From Bacteroidota bacterium (GTDB lineage: Bacteria; Bacteroidota; Bacteroidia; Chitinophagales; Chitinophagaceae): a stretch of DNA of 44,736 nucleotides. The position numbers and the translations under genes are program-made. A model generated the notes under the pieces. It was not told the origin of the DNA and made no database searches. It worked only from the letters and a program-made list of their open reading frames with translations. The stretch is from assembly GCA_004292605.1 (NCBI GenBank), contig RDXK01000102.1:1-44736 (forward strand), given 5' to 3'. This document shows positions 16,238 through 24,386 of this stretch, piece after piece; position 1 is the first letter of the stretch; every line of letters begins with the position of its first letter.

Positions 16238-16280
16238 CTTAACTTTCCTTGGCGTAAACTACCACCCAAGGAAAGTTAAG
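16238..16280. terminator. 15-bp stem-loop between convergent genes
   Basis: Bases 16238-16252 and 16266-16280 are perfect inverted copies (arms CTTAACTTTCCTTGG and its complement) with a 13-base loop. There is no T-run, so it may work as an RNA-stabilising or Rho-assisted end. The right arm includes the stop codon of the minus-strand serine hydrolase. Confidence 0.5.
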
Positions 16281-17370
16281 GCCATACCTGCCGCAAATAG
16301 CCCCATAATTCATTATCAAAACTACTAGCTGCTAATTGTACATTACCAGCCGAGTTCCCCATTCGAATTACCACTAAATTTTTACTGGGTACTACGTAAA
16401 TTTTCTGGTCGTTCTTGCCCAAGGCTGCCAACATATCGGCCGGTGCATTGGGTACTAAGGAACCATTGAAAACCGTTTGCACTGTAGGCAACATATAACT
16501 TGGTTTACCTGCAAGCCATGTTAGCAGTCCGTACGATTGGTTCAAACTGTTGCTAGTGGTAGCCATACTATCTACGTATGTATTATTAATAATGTTAGTT
16601 CCGTTCCATTGGCCCTTGGCCAGGAGTAGTAAACCAAACCTTGCCATGCTACGGGCGTTGCTATAGTATACATTGTTAAAACCATTGTTTATCCAAAGGC
16701 CTCCCATACCTATAGGCGTACCTACTTGCTGCCTTGTATAGGTTTGAAAATTAGTTTGTGTGGCGTTTTCTATCACTTTATCCAGCAAGGTATACGGTGC
16801 GTTATGGTAAGCCCAGCGTGTACCCACATCGGCCTTAAACAGCAAACAAGCGGGTGTGGTACAATCATCGTTCGGTACACCATCATCTAGCCCGGTAGTC
16901 ATCGTGAGTTGATGAAAAATAGTAATGGCATTTTCTTTAGCCAAAGGTGCATTGGTAAAACCAGCACCTAAATATCTATTGGTTCTATCGGTCAATCGTA
17001 GCTTACCCTGCTGCTGTGCTATACCTACCAACACAGCCGTTAATGTTTTTGCGGCACTTGCCCAGTACCAAACACTATCCTGCGTAAAATTTCCAAAATA
17101 TTTTTCTACTACTAACTCGCCATTTTTTAAAACTATAAAGGCCTTGGTATTTTTTTGATCTAAAAAACCAAACGTACTATTCAGCGCTGCCGAGTTCCAC
17201 CCAAGGGCGGCCGGTGTAGTAGTTTGCCATGCTCCTGTAGTAGGTGGGAAATACAAGCTGTTATTCACAGGAACTGTACCATCGATAACAGGCTTTTTAC
17301 AAGAAGCGAAAAGTATAGTACCTAGTAGTACCCACCACGCAAAAGAACGTATAGCTGCCATAGCAATCAT
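16276..17370 (-). CDS. Serine hydrolase lipoprotein, class C beta-lactamase fold
   Basis: 364 residues. Signal peptide ending in a lipobox with Cys24 (LFASC), so a lipoprotein. The beta-lactamase/esterase fold has nucleophile motif Ser105-Ala-Ala-Lys108 (SxxK) and Tyr188-His-Asn190 (YxN). A C-terminal KTG-like segment is not clear. The family includes esterases, D-amino peptidases and penicillin-binding-like hydrolases; true beta-lactamase activity should not be assumed. It stands upstream of nothing on its strand, and the PPIase gene starts 15 bases behind its ATG on the same strand, so the two may be co-transcribed. Confidence 0.86.
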   Translation of the reverse strand: MIAMAAIRSFAWWVLLGTILFASCKKPVIDGTVPVNNSLYFPPTTGAWQTTTPAALGWNSAALNSTFGFLDQKNTKAFIVLKNGELVVEKYFGNFTQDSVWYWASAAKTLTAVLVGIAQQQGKLRLTDRTNRYLGAGFTNAPLAKENAITIFHQLTMTTGLDDGVPNDDCTTPACLLFKADVGTRWAYHNAPYTLLDKVIENATQTNFQTYTRQQVGTPIGMGGLWINNGFNNVYYSNARSMARFGLLLLAKGQWNGTNIINNTYVDSMATTSNSLNQSYGLLTWLAGKPSYMLPTVQTVFNGSLVPNAPADMLAALGKNDQKIYVVPSKNLVVIRMGNSAGNVQLAASSFDNELWGYLRQVWP

Positions 17371-17385
17371 TTATATAAAGACTAG

Positions 17386-19299
17386 CTATTGAAGCAATTG
17401 TTTAACCACGGCATCATTAAACTTAATGGGGTACTTTTTTTGCAAACTAGCTACCCATTGTTTCTCTAAAAACTGCTGATAGCCCGCAATGGCTAAACCT
17501 CGAGCATCTTGGAAACTTTTAGGGTCGTTGGCCGGGTGTACTGCAATGATGTACACAAAAGTATAACCATCATCGTTGGTATTTTTTTCGGGGGTACTGC
17601 AAGCACCTACGGTATACGCTAACGGCTGTGTGGTAGGCAATTGTTCTATTTCAAACCTACTGCTATCGGCAAATCCTTCGCCGGCCAATAACTGCGTTAC
17701 TTGCTTCCAGCGGGTAGGATTTGCCTTTACAAACTGTGCCATACTATCAGCCTTAGCCTTACCTAATGCGGTAACTACTATAGCACTTACACTTTTTGTC
17801 CATACATACTTGCCCTTGTTAGCAGCATAAAATTTTTGTAGTCCTACGGTATCGGCAGCAGCTTTGCTCCACACCTCTTGGTCCATCATGCTAAATAGCA
17901 AATTGGCTTCGTTAAACTCTTGTAATTGAGCAGCCACTTTAGTATTGAATAGCTCAAGGTTATTTTTATAATATTCGCCTGTAGCAATTTTGTAAAACTC
18001 ATCCAGCAATACCTCGTACGGTGCGGTAGAAATGCTATTCCCTGAAAGGCGTACCGCCTTGGCAAATTTGCCAAATTCCTCTGCCGTTACTTTTTGCTTA
18101 GGATACGTAAAAATTACGGTGCTGCGTTGTATACCTACCACACTATCTAAGCTTCTACCACCTACATACGCATCGGCAAAATCAAACAAAGCCTTTGCAG
18201 GAATATTGGCTTTACTCAGCTGCGTTTGCTGCATCCACTTTTTTATTAATACGTTTCTGGCTTCCTCCATCCTATTATCGCTTTCTACTTTGGCACGGAG
18301 TGCCTGTACGGTTTCGGCTTGGGTAGTATCGGTAGCAATGGGCTGCTGACTTTTTAGTTGTAATACATGCCAGCCATACTGTGTTTCAAAGGGAGCAGCT
18401 AGATCGCCTTTACGTTTAAGTGCATACGCTTTGTTGGCATACACTTCATCGTATTGGCCCACGGCCACTTCTATATCTACCGGTGTAAGGTTAAACATAC
18501 TAGCGGCTACTTCAAAACCTTTGGCGGATTGTGCTATTTCATATAAACTATCTGCCTTGCGTTTTGCATATTTTTTCTCTGCTTCATTGGCACCATTAAA
18601 TACCGGAATAAGTACCTGCTGTACGGTGCACTTACCTATGGCATTTCGCTTTTGCACCACTTTAAAAATATGGTAACCTTTTGAGCTACGGTAAGGTGCG
18701 GTAAACTTACCAACTGGGGTATTGTAAACCATTTTTTCTAAATCGTACGGAAGGGTAAAAACGGTAATCCACCCTATCATTCCCTGCTGTTTACGCACAG
18801 CTTCATCGCTCGAAAATTCTAACGTGGTAGATAAAAAATCTCTACCGCCTTGTAACTGTTTGTACGCCTTTTGTATTTGATTATAGGCAGTAGTAGAATC
18901 TGCTCCTGGCGCTACTTCTATAGCTACATGTTGTAACTGAATATCAAACAAACTGTGGGCAAAAGCTTCCTTGGTAAGCTGCTGCACATTAGCTTCTTCG
19001 TTAATGGCATTGGCCACAATGCTGCGTTTAAAATTGGCACTTTCATATTTGAAATTCTCATTGCTATCAAGCCCAGCATCGTACGCCGCCTGAACTTTAA
19101 GTTTGTACTGGGAATAAAGCGTTAGATATTCTTCTAATGCCTTTTTCCTGTTTTTTTCGAGGGTAGGATTTTTTTGAAAAGCTTGTAAAAATTCTTGCTT
19201 ATCTACCTTTTTGTTTCCGTACGTAAATACCGTTTGTGCTTGGGCTACCTGTATAGTGCCCACTAAACATAAGATGTGGCACAGCCATTTCTGTATCAT
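17386..19299 (-). CDS. SurA-like peptidyl-prolyl cis-trans isomerase
   Basis: 637 residues with a signal peptide (cleavage near VAQAQ, residue 22). An N-terminal chaperone-like helical region is followed by two PpiC/parvulin domains (about 115-220 and 225-330), recognised by the LQHVAIEV...GGRDFLSTTLEFSSD and GMIGWITVFTLPYDLE segments, then a long C-terminal region. This matches periplasmic folding factors that assist outer-membrane protein assembly. The TlpA-like oxidoreductase gene follows upstream at a 13-base gap in the same direction, and the serine hydrolase lies 15 bases downstream, so all three may be one envelope operon. Confidence 0.88.
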   Translation of the reverse strand: MIQKWLCHILCLVGTIQVAQAQTVFTYGNKKVDKQEFLQAFQKNPTLEKNRKKALEEYLTLYSQYKLKVQAAYDAGLDSNENFKYESANFKRSIVANAINEEANVQQLTKEAFAHSLFDIQLQHVAIEVAPGADSTTAYNQIQKAYKQLQGGRDFLSTTLEFSSDEAVRKQQGMIGWITVFTLPYDLEKMVYNTPVGKFTAPYRSSKGYHIFKVVQKRNAIGKCTVQQVLIPVFNGANEAEKKYAKRKADSLYEIAQSAKGFEVAASMFNLTPVDIEVAVGQYDEVYANKAYALKRKGDLAAPFETQYGWHVLQLKSQQPIATDTTQAETVQALRAKVESDNRMEEARNVLIKKWMQQTQLSKANIPAKALFDFADAYVGGRSLDSVVGIQRSTVIFTYPKQKVTAEEFGKFAKAVRLSGNSISTAPYEVLLDEFYKIATGEYYKNNLELFNTKVAAQLQEFNEANLLFSMMDQEVWSKAAADTVGLQKFYAANKGKYVWTKSVSAIVVTALGKAKADSMAQFVKANPTRWKQVTQLLAGEGFADSSRFEIEQLPTTQPLAYTVGACSTPEKNTNDDGYTFVYIIAVHPANDPKSFQDARGLAIAGYQQFLEKQWVASLQKKYPIKFNDAVVKQLLQ

Positions 19300-19312
19300 A
19301 CTATTATGAGTT

Positions 19313-20806
19313 CTATTTTTTGTCTTGCTTAATTTTTGCGTCTATCAATCCATCAAACTGCTCCAAACTCAAGCGTTTAGCAATGATCTTTTTATCCTTA
19401 TCTAATAAATAAAAAGTAGGGGTTTGGTACACATCGTACAATTGCTTGAAGCCCGCTTGCTGATTGGCTATTTCTTCCTCTCGTTTATTTTTGGGTTGAT
19501 ATACCTGAATCCAATCCGTAATATTTTTCTCTTTTAAAAAGTTCGACCATTCGTTTACGGCTTTAGCAAAACCAGCTTTGTCGTGCAATTTATCGCAGCT
19601 GTTTACACTGTATACTTTTATACCCAATGTTTTCCATTTGGCTTTGTAAATACTATCGTATCTAGGTATTTGCTCCTTACAGTGCCCACAAGTATGATCC
19701 CAAAATGCTATCAAAGTATACGGCGCTTGCACACTATATAAACTTTGCTCCTTACCCAACGTATCGTACAAGGTTAAAGTAGGTGCAGGTTCGTTAAGCT
19801 GGTTAGCCATTAAACTATAGGCTCTATTGAAAATAAATTCTCGCTGCTTCACACTTAACCAAGCAGTATCTCCTTTGGAAAAAAAGTTATTGAATAGAAA
19901 AATAAATACTTTATCCTGCCCCATTATTTCAGGGTTTACATACTTATCGGTAAACTTTCCTAATAAGTATTTAAACATATCGTTTGCAGGGCGTGAGGCT
20001 AGTAACATATAGTTCACCTCTGGTATAATGCTATCCGGCTCTGGCGATACATAGTTTTTAAAATACTCATCTACCTTAGGATCGAAAAATGGTGTTCGTA
20101 AAATTCGCTCATCACCAAAATCTACATCATCCCAAAAATGCTCCTTTACAAATCGAAAAGGATAGGCACTATCTGGTTTACCATTTACAGTAGGTATGGC
20201 GGGTGGTTCCGGACGTTTGATGGTATTAAAAAACGCAGCCAACATACTGGTAGGATTTGCCTTTACTATATTATCGCGGTAAGTGGTTAGGGCTTTATTT
20301 TGATCGATGATGATGGAACGCCATTTAGCACTATCCTCCGCAGTTTTGGCTTGCTTAAAATTATTTTGTGCGGCCGTCATGGCAGGTACTTGTGTACCTA
20401 AGTACTTGGTATAGGTTTGAAACAAATCGTTATCCTTACTACCCGTAATAATAGCTTTCTCCACCTCGGCACTATCCGCTTTTACGGTCATTTGCTGCTT
20501 ATCGTCCATTAAAATTTCGAAGAGAATAGTTTTGGTAGGACTCACCAAAAAATACAAACCACCGGGTAGCTTTTTGCTTCCCTTAAATTCGGCTTGGCTT
20601 TGGGCGTTTACATAAGCACTATCCACCAAGTTGCGGTATTTACCATAGTAACAGCCTAGATACAGCCAACAGTTTTTATACGGTGTAATGGTAGCTTTTA
20701 TGCTATAACCCGTTTTTGCAGGTGCAGCAGCCGCTTTTGGCTTTACTTGTGCCAAACAAATAGTCGAAAAAAATATACTCAATACGCTTACCAATAGCTT
20801 GCTCAT
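19313..20806 (-). CDS. TlpA-family thiol-disulfide oxidoreductase
   Basis: 497 residues. Signal peptide (cleavage near CLAQ, about residue 20), an N-terminal DUF4369-like beta domain (about 35-130), a helical DUF5106-like middle, and a C-terminal thioredoxin domain. The redox motif is Cys373-Gly-His-Cys376 in FWDHTCGHCKEQ, with the cis-proline in YQTPTFYLL. Such proteins reduce or exchange disulfides in the periplasm, often supporting cytochrome c maturation or stress resistance. It is the first gene of the run on this strand and probably co-transcribed with the PPIase. Confidence 0.88.
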   Translation of the reverse strand: MSKLLVSVLSIFFSTICLAQVKPKAAAAPAKTGYSIKATITPYKNCWLYLGCYYGKYRNLVDSAYVNAQSQAEFKGSKKLPGGLYFLVSPTKTILFEILMDDKQQMTVKADSAEVEKAIITGSKDNDLFQTYTKYLGTQVPAMTAAQNNFKQAKTAEDSAKWRSIIIDQNKALTTYRDNIVKANPTSMLAAFFNTIKRPEPPAIPTVNGKPDSAYPFRFVKEHFWDDVDFGDERILRTPFFDPKVDEYFKNYVSPEPDSIIPEVNYMLLASRPANDMFKYLLGKFTDKYVNPEIMGQDKVFIFLFNNFFSKGDTAWLSVKQREFIFNRAYSLMANQLNEPAPTLTLYDTLGKEQSLYSVQAPYTLIAFWDHTCGHCKEQIPRYDSIYKAKWKTLGIKVYSVNSCDKLHDKAGFAKAVNEWSNFLKEKNITDWIQVYQPKNKREEEIANQQAGFKQLYDVYQTPTFYLLDKDKKIIAKRLSLEQFDGLIDAKIKQDKK

Positions 20807-20880
20807 ACATTACCTATTCAATAGCGTAAATGTAAAACATTGCAAGCAAACACCCTATATTCAAATGGTTTGGTGGTAGG

Positions 20881-21465
20881 CTACCAGCCTAATAAATGAA
20901 AAAACTCCTTTTGAGAAAACGACACCAAATCGGCAGGTTGCATATTTTCTATTGTTATTTTTTCCATGCTGTAGCGTACTAAGCGTAAGGTAGGAAAACC
21001 TACAGCGGCTGTCATTTTACGTACTTGCCTATTCTTACCTTCGTGTAGGGTGATAGACACCCATGAGGTAGGAATATTTTTTCGAAAACGTATAGGTGTA
21101 GAACGTGGTGGAAGCAAGGGCTCCTGCGGTAATATTTTAACCTTGGCAGGCAGGGTGGTATGCTGTTTACCATTGATAGAAATAGAAACACCCTGAGCTA
21201 ATTGCTGTATGGCTTGTGGCGTAATGGCACCTTCCACTTGTACCCAATAGGTTTTACTATGCTTGGTTTTTGGATGTAGCAATTTTGCGTTTACACTTGC
21301 ATCATTGGTAAGTAATAATAAACCTTCGCTATCATAATCTAAACGGCCTAGCGGGTACACATTACTAGGTACATCTATTATATTTTTCAAACACAATTTA
21401 TCGGCCTCTGGCGTAAACTGCGATAGCACTTGAAATGGTTTGTATAAGGCGTAATAATGAAACAT
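20881..21465 (-). CDS. rluE: 23S rRNA pseudouridine synthase, RluE type
   Basis: 194 residues, lacking the N-terminal S4 domain, as in RluE and short RsuA-family members. Catalytic Asp43 is in GRLDYDSEGLLLLTND, and the other family segments KTYWVQVEG and HEGKNRQVRKM are present. RluE modifies U2457 of 23S rRNA; RsuA-family members are close, but length and first motif favour RluE. Standalone gene, 74 bases behind the TlpA-like start. Confidence 0.85.
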   Translation of the reverse strand: MFHYYALYKPFQVLSQFTPEADKLCLKNIIDVPSNVYPLGRLDYDSEGLLLLTNDASVNAKLLHPKTKHSKTYWVQVEGAITPQAIQQLAQGVSISINGKQHTTLPAKVKILPQEPLLPPRSTPIRFRKNIPTSWVSITLHEGKNRQVRKMTAAVGFPTLRLVRYSMEKITIENMQPADLVSFSQKEFFHLLGW

Positions 21466-21474
21466 AGTTTACAA

Positions 21475-21503
21475 GCAAAAGCCCCGATAAATCGAGGCTT
21501 TGC
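21475..21503. repeat. Inverted repeat upstream of rluE
   Basis: GCAAAAGCCCCGAT (21475-21488) pairs with ATCGAGGCTTTGC (21491-21503) with small bulges. On the minus strand it is followed by a short T-rich run, so it could be a terminator or attenuator in front of rluE, 10 bases from its ATG. Confidence 0.4.
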
Positions 21504-21805
21504 GTATGAATGGGTTAGTAAGTAATAAAGAAATTTCTTTCTTCATTACAATATTACTAAGTGTTTGTACTATGTACAAAAAAATGCGAAACTATTTTAT
21601 GCACAATTTAAAACAGCGTTTGTTAATTACTGTATTTATAGAACTGTTATGGAAGGCAACTACGTGTTACAAAACTTAGCAACTACCTACTTTGAAAAAA
21701 TAAGCGATACTTGGAAAGCATTGTAAACAATAGCTTTCAGCCGATGGTATTTTAATACGGTGCATGTGGTACTTGCTTTGTATTTTAGATGCTCAAATAG
21801 TTTTT
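21504..21805. other. Intergenic stretch, no supported gene
   Basis: About 300 bases without a convincing gene. Short frames exist (a 25-codon one from 21649, a 36-codon one from 21572) but they lack signal, composition and context support. AT-rich and without clear stem-loops; probably the promoter region of the LpxD-like gene. Confidence 0.4.
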
Positions 21806-22747
21806 ATGCGTTTTATTACTCCGTTATCTGTAGCGTATTTAGCAGAAATAATTGGTGCAGAAATTATAGGCGATGCTACTGCCTATGCTACTGGCATCAA
21901 CGAAATTCATAAAGTAGAAACGGGAGATATTTGTTTTGTAGATCATCCAAAGTATTACAACAAATGTTTGCAGAGCAATGCAAGTTTTATCATCATTAAT
22001 AGTAAAGATGTTACCATACCTGCAGGTAAAACTATACTGGTATGCAGTGAACCGTTTGAAGCATATTTAACCATTGTACAAAAGCTACAACCCTTTGTTC
22101 CTGCTACACAGGCTATAGCTACTACAGCTACTATTGGTAGTAACGTAACCATACAGCCCAATGTGTTTATAGGTGAACATGTAGTGATAGGAAATAATGT
22201 AGTACTACATGCCAATGTAAGTATACAAGCACATACCGTAATTGGAAATAATGTGGTGATACAAAGTGGTACTACCATTGGTAGCGATGCGTTTTACTAT
22301 AATGGAAAAAAGAACCGAGAAGTTTGGTATAAACGAATGGATAGCTGTGGCTATGTACATATAGAAGATGATGTAGAAATAGGTGCTAACTGTACCATCG
22401 ACCGGGGTGTAACACATATTACAAAAATTGGTGCTGGAACCAAGATAGATAATCTAGTACATATAGGGCACGATGTAGTGATAGGCAAAAATTGCTTACT
22501 AGCATCGCAAGTGGGTATAGCGGGTGCTACCGAGTTAAAAGATGGTGTAATACTGTGGGGCCAAGTAGGTGTAAATAAAACCATTACCTTGGGCGAAAAT
22601 GCCGTGGTAATGGGGCAGGCCGGTGTAACCAATAGTATAGAGGGCAACCAAGTATATATGGGCACGCCAGCTATACCTGCCATGCAAAAGCGTAGAGAAT
22701 TTGTATGGGTAAGTAGAATAGAAGAACTGTGGAAGAAAATGCAATAA
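21806..22747 (+). CDS. lpxD: LpxD-like UDP-3-O-acylglucosamine N-acyltransferase
   Basis: The ATG at 21806 (MRFITPLSVAYLAEI) is preferred; an upstream in-frame reading has no support. 313 residues. The N-terminal LpxD substrate-recognition domain (about 1-100) is followed by a left-handed beta-helix of hexapeptide repeats (IGNNVVI-type, from about 110) and a catalytic His222 in HIGHDVVIG, equivalent to E. coli His239. The enzyme adds the N-linked hydroxyacyl chain in lipid A synthesis. It is not beside lpxC/fabZ/lpxA as in the usual cluster, so it may be a second, specialised copy; that cannot be checked in this window. Confidence 0.85.
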   Translation: MRFITPLSVAYLAEIIGAEIIGDATAYATGINEIHKVETGDICFVDHPKYYNKCLQSNASFIIINSKDVTIPAGKTILVCSEPFEAYLTIVQKLQPFVPATQAIATTATIGSNVTIQPNVFIGEHVVIGNNVVLHANVSIQAHTVIGNNVVIQSGTTIGSDAFYYNGKKNREVWYKRMDSCGYVHIEDDVEIGANCTIDRGVTHITKIGAGTKIDNLVHIGHDVVIGKNCLLASQVGIAGATELKDGVILWGQVGVNKTITLGENAVVMGQAGVTNSIEGNQVYMGTPAIPAMQKRREFVWVSRIEELWKKMQ

Positions 22748-22843
22748 CAAAAACTTTATTACACCAAGCAAAGCAGCTTGCAGGGCAAATGGCTGGAATA
22801 AAATAGAAGCGTTGGGCAAAACATTCCGTAGGTGAAACGCATA

Positions 22844-22874
22844 AAAAAAGTGTCATGGTTAGTGACACTTTTTT
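22844..22874. terminator. Bidirectional terminator
   Basis: A-run with GTGTCA (22850-22855) pairs with TGACAC (22863-22868) and a T-run; 7-base loop. It separates the convergent lpxD and adk genes. Confidence 0.8.
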
Positions 22875-22900
22875 ATTAGCATGGTAAATACCCAACTAGT

Positions 22901-23476
22901 CTATTTTCTACCGTCGATTTCAATACGCAGACTTTCAAAAATTTCATCTACGCTGCCTTCTCCGGCTATATGTACTACTTTATTAAACTGAGCATAGTAC
23001 TGGGCCACCGTAGTCGTTTTGTTCTTATATTCAATAATACGGGCACGAATAATTTCCTCATTGGTATCATCGCTACGGCCGCTGGTTTTACCGCGGTTTA
23101 GTAGTCGACCTACTAACTCTTCCTCACTTACATCTAACGCCAATACTACTCCTATTTCGGTGTGTTTTAGCGCTAGTAATTTATCTAAGGCTTCAGCTTG
23201 TGCTACGGTACGTGGAAACCCGTCGAACAAAAAGCCTGGTACGGTGGGGTTACGCTCTAGTGCACTACTTATCATACCTATCACCACTTCATCGGGTACT
23301 AGCTGGCCTTTATCCATCACGCTTTTGGCTTCTAAACCTAGCGGCGTGCCTTGGGCTATTTCTGAGCGAAGCAAATCGCCCGTACTAAGGTGTTTTACAC
23401 CATAGTGTGCAATTAATTTTTCGCTTTGGGTACCTTTTCCGCTACCCGGCGGACCAAATAAAATAACATTGAACAT
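22901..23476 (-). CDS. adk: Adenylate kinase
   Basis: 191 residues, converting ATP and AMP to two ADP. P-loop GPPGSGKGTQ at about residues 8-17, the STGDLLRSE AMP-binding segment, GFLFDGFPRT, and a short LID region (LLNRGKTSGRSDDT) with no zinc cysteines, so it is the short-lid type common in Bacteroidota. All catalytic segments are intact. It is a standalone gene convergent with lpxD and divergent from msrB. Confidence 0.95.
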   Translation of the reverse strand: MFNVILFGPPGSGKGTQSEKLIAHYGVKHLSTGDLLRSEIAQGTPLGLEAKSVMDKGQLVPDEVVIGMISSALERNPTVPGFLFDGFPRTVAQAEALDKLLALKHTEIGVVLALDVSEEELVGRLLNRGKTSGRSDDTNEEIIRARIIEYKNKTTTVAQYYAQFNKVVHIAGEGSVDEIFESLRIEIDGRK

Positions 23477-23635
23477 ACTCTACAGGGTTTGCTTGCTTGA
23501 GTTGCAAATATAATTGATTGCCGATAAACTGACCTATATGCCACCCATGCTGAACTACATACCCTGAATTTTGTTAAAATAGCCGTAAGCACAACCATGT
23601 ACCCTAGTTTTACGTACATGTATAAAATTACCAGC

Positions 23636-24193
23636 ATGAAATACTTAGTTTTTGCCGCATTAATAGGCTTTGGCAGTAGCTGCCAAGGGCAGGCCACCAA
23701 AATGAATAACCAAACAAAAAGTAAAAAAATGGATACCACTAAAAACCCTGTGTACAACCGTGCCGATAGTAGTACGGTACAATTAAGCGATGAGGAATGG
23801 AAAAAAGTACTATCGCCAGAAGTGTTTTATATAGCCCGCCAAAAAGGTACTGAAAGGCCCTTTACAAGTAAGTTTGAAAACTCGAAAGAAGTAGGTACTT
23901 ACTACTGTGCCGCCTGTGGTAACGCTTTATTTAAAAGCGATACGAAATTTGAAAGTGGCTGTGGCTGGCCTAGCTTTTATGAGCCTATAAGCAAAGGAGC
24001 CATTATTTATACGCCCGATAACAGTCATGGTATGCAGCGTACCGAAGTACAGTGTGGCCGTTGTAAAGCACATTTAGGACATGTGTTTGAAGATGGACCA
24101 AAACCCACTGGTTTACGCTACTGTATTAACGGTGTAGTTTTAGATTTTGAAAAGGCAAAAGAGGCCGAAAAGCAGTACAATAAAAAAGGATAA
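23636..24193 (+). CDS. msrB: Methionine-R-sulfoxide reductase B, lipoprotein form
   Basis: The ATG at 23636 (MKYLVFAALIGFGSSC) is chosen because it begins a lipoprotein signal with lipobox Cys16. 185 residues. SelR/MsrB domain: zinc pairs CAACG and CGRC, GCGWPSFYEP substrate region, and catalytic Cys163 in RYCINGVVLDF. Reduces the R form of oxidised methionine in envelope proteins. It is followed by the RNA-like element at about 24.21 kb. Confidence 0.93.
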   Translation: MKYLVFAALIGFGSSCQGQATKMNNQTKSKKMDTTKNPVYNRADSSTVQLSDEEWKKVLSPEVFYIARQKGTERPFTSKFENSKEVGTYYCAACGNALFKSDTKFESGCGWPSFYEPISKGAIIYTPDNSHGMQRTEVQCGRCKAHLGHVFEDGPKPTGLRYCINGVVLDFEKAKEAEKQYNKKG

Positions 24194-24213
24194 GCCAGTA
24201 CCAAAGGCAGTAT

Positions 24214-24311
24214 GCCTGCGTTAGGGATAGCAACGGAAAGCCCGGAACCCTTACAGCCATGTAGGGGTGAGAACTTGGAGTGAATAGCCCGACCCCTTGT
24301 GGGTAACGCCC
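24214..24311 (+). ncRNA. Probable structured RNA / recurrent Bacteroidota intergenic element
   Basis: A GC-richer stretch in an otherwise AT-rich gap. An outer stem GCGTTA (24218-24223) pairs exactly with TAACGC (24304-24309). Inside are hairpin CCCTTACA (24248-24255) with TGTAGGGG (24260-24267, one G-U) and hairpin ACCC (24292-24295) with GGGT (24301-24304, competing with one base of the outer stem). Two near-copies of a short motif, AAAGCCCGG and ATAGCCCGA, flank the central hairpin. From memory, elements with GGAAAGCCC and ATAGCCCG recur between genes in many Bacteroidota genomes; I cannot name an Rfam family with confidence. It could be a small RNA, an msrB 3' UTR element or a mobile repeat; orientation is assumed. 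Confidence 0.55.
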
Positions 24312-24323
24312 AATATAAAAAAG

Positions 24324-24359
24324 AAAGGCCGCAGCTGATACAACAACTGCGGCCTTTTT
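24324..24359. terminator. Strong bidirectional terminator
   Basis: Eleven-base perfect stem AAAGGCCGCAG (24324-24334) with CTGCGGCCTTT (24347-24357), 12-base loop, T-run on the plus side and T-rich run on the minus side. It ends the msrB/RNA unit and, in reverse, the TolB-like gene. Confidence 0.85.
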
Positions 24360-24386
24360 ATGTGATAATGGTTTGTGAAACGGACA

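Noticed and set aside
16276-17370. Serine hydrolase as an antibiotic-resistance beta-lactamase
   Set aside because: SxxK and YxN are shared with many esterases and peptidases; no clear KTG motif and no resistance context.
17576-18676. Plus-strand frames opposite the SurA-like gene
   Set aside because: Leu/Ala/Thr-rich reverse readings of a well-supported gene, no homology pattern.
21572-21727. Short peptide frames of 25-36 codons in the gap before lpxD
   Set aside because: No signal, no family, no spacing typical of leader peptides; considered noise.
24218-24309. RNA element as a tRNA or CRISPR repeat
   Set aside because: No cloverleaf with anticodon arm and acceptor, and no repeated spacers; only one copy in the window.
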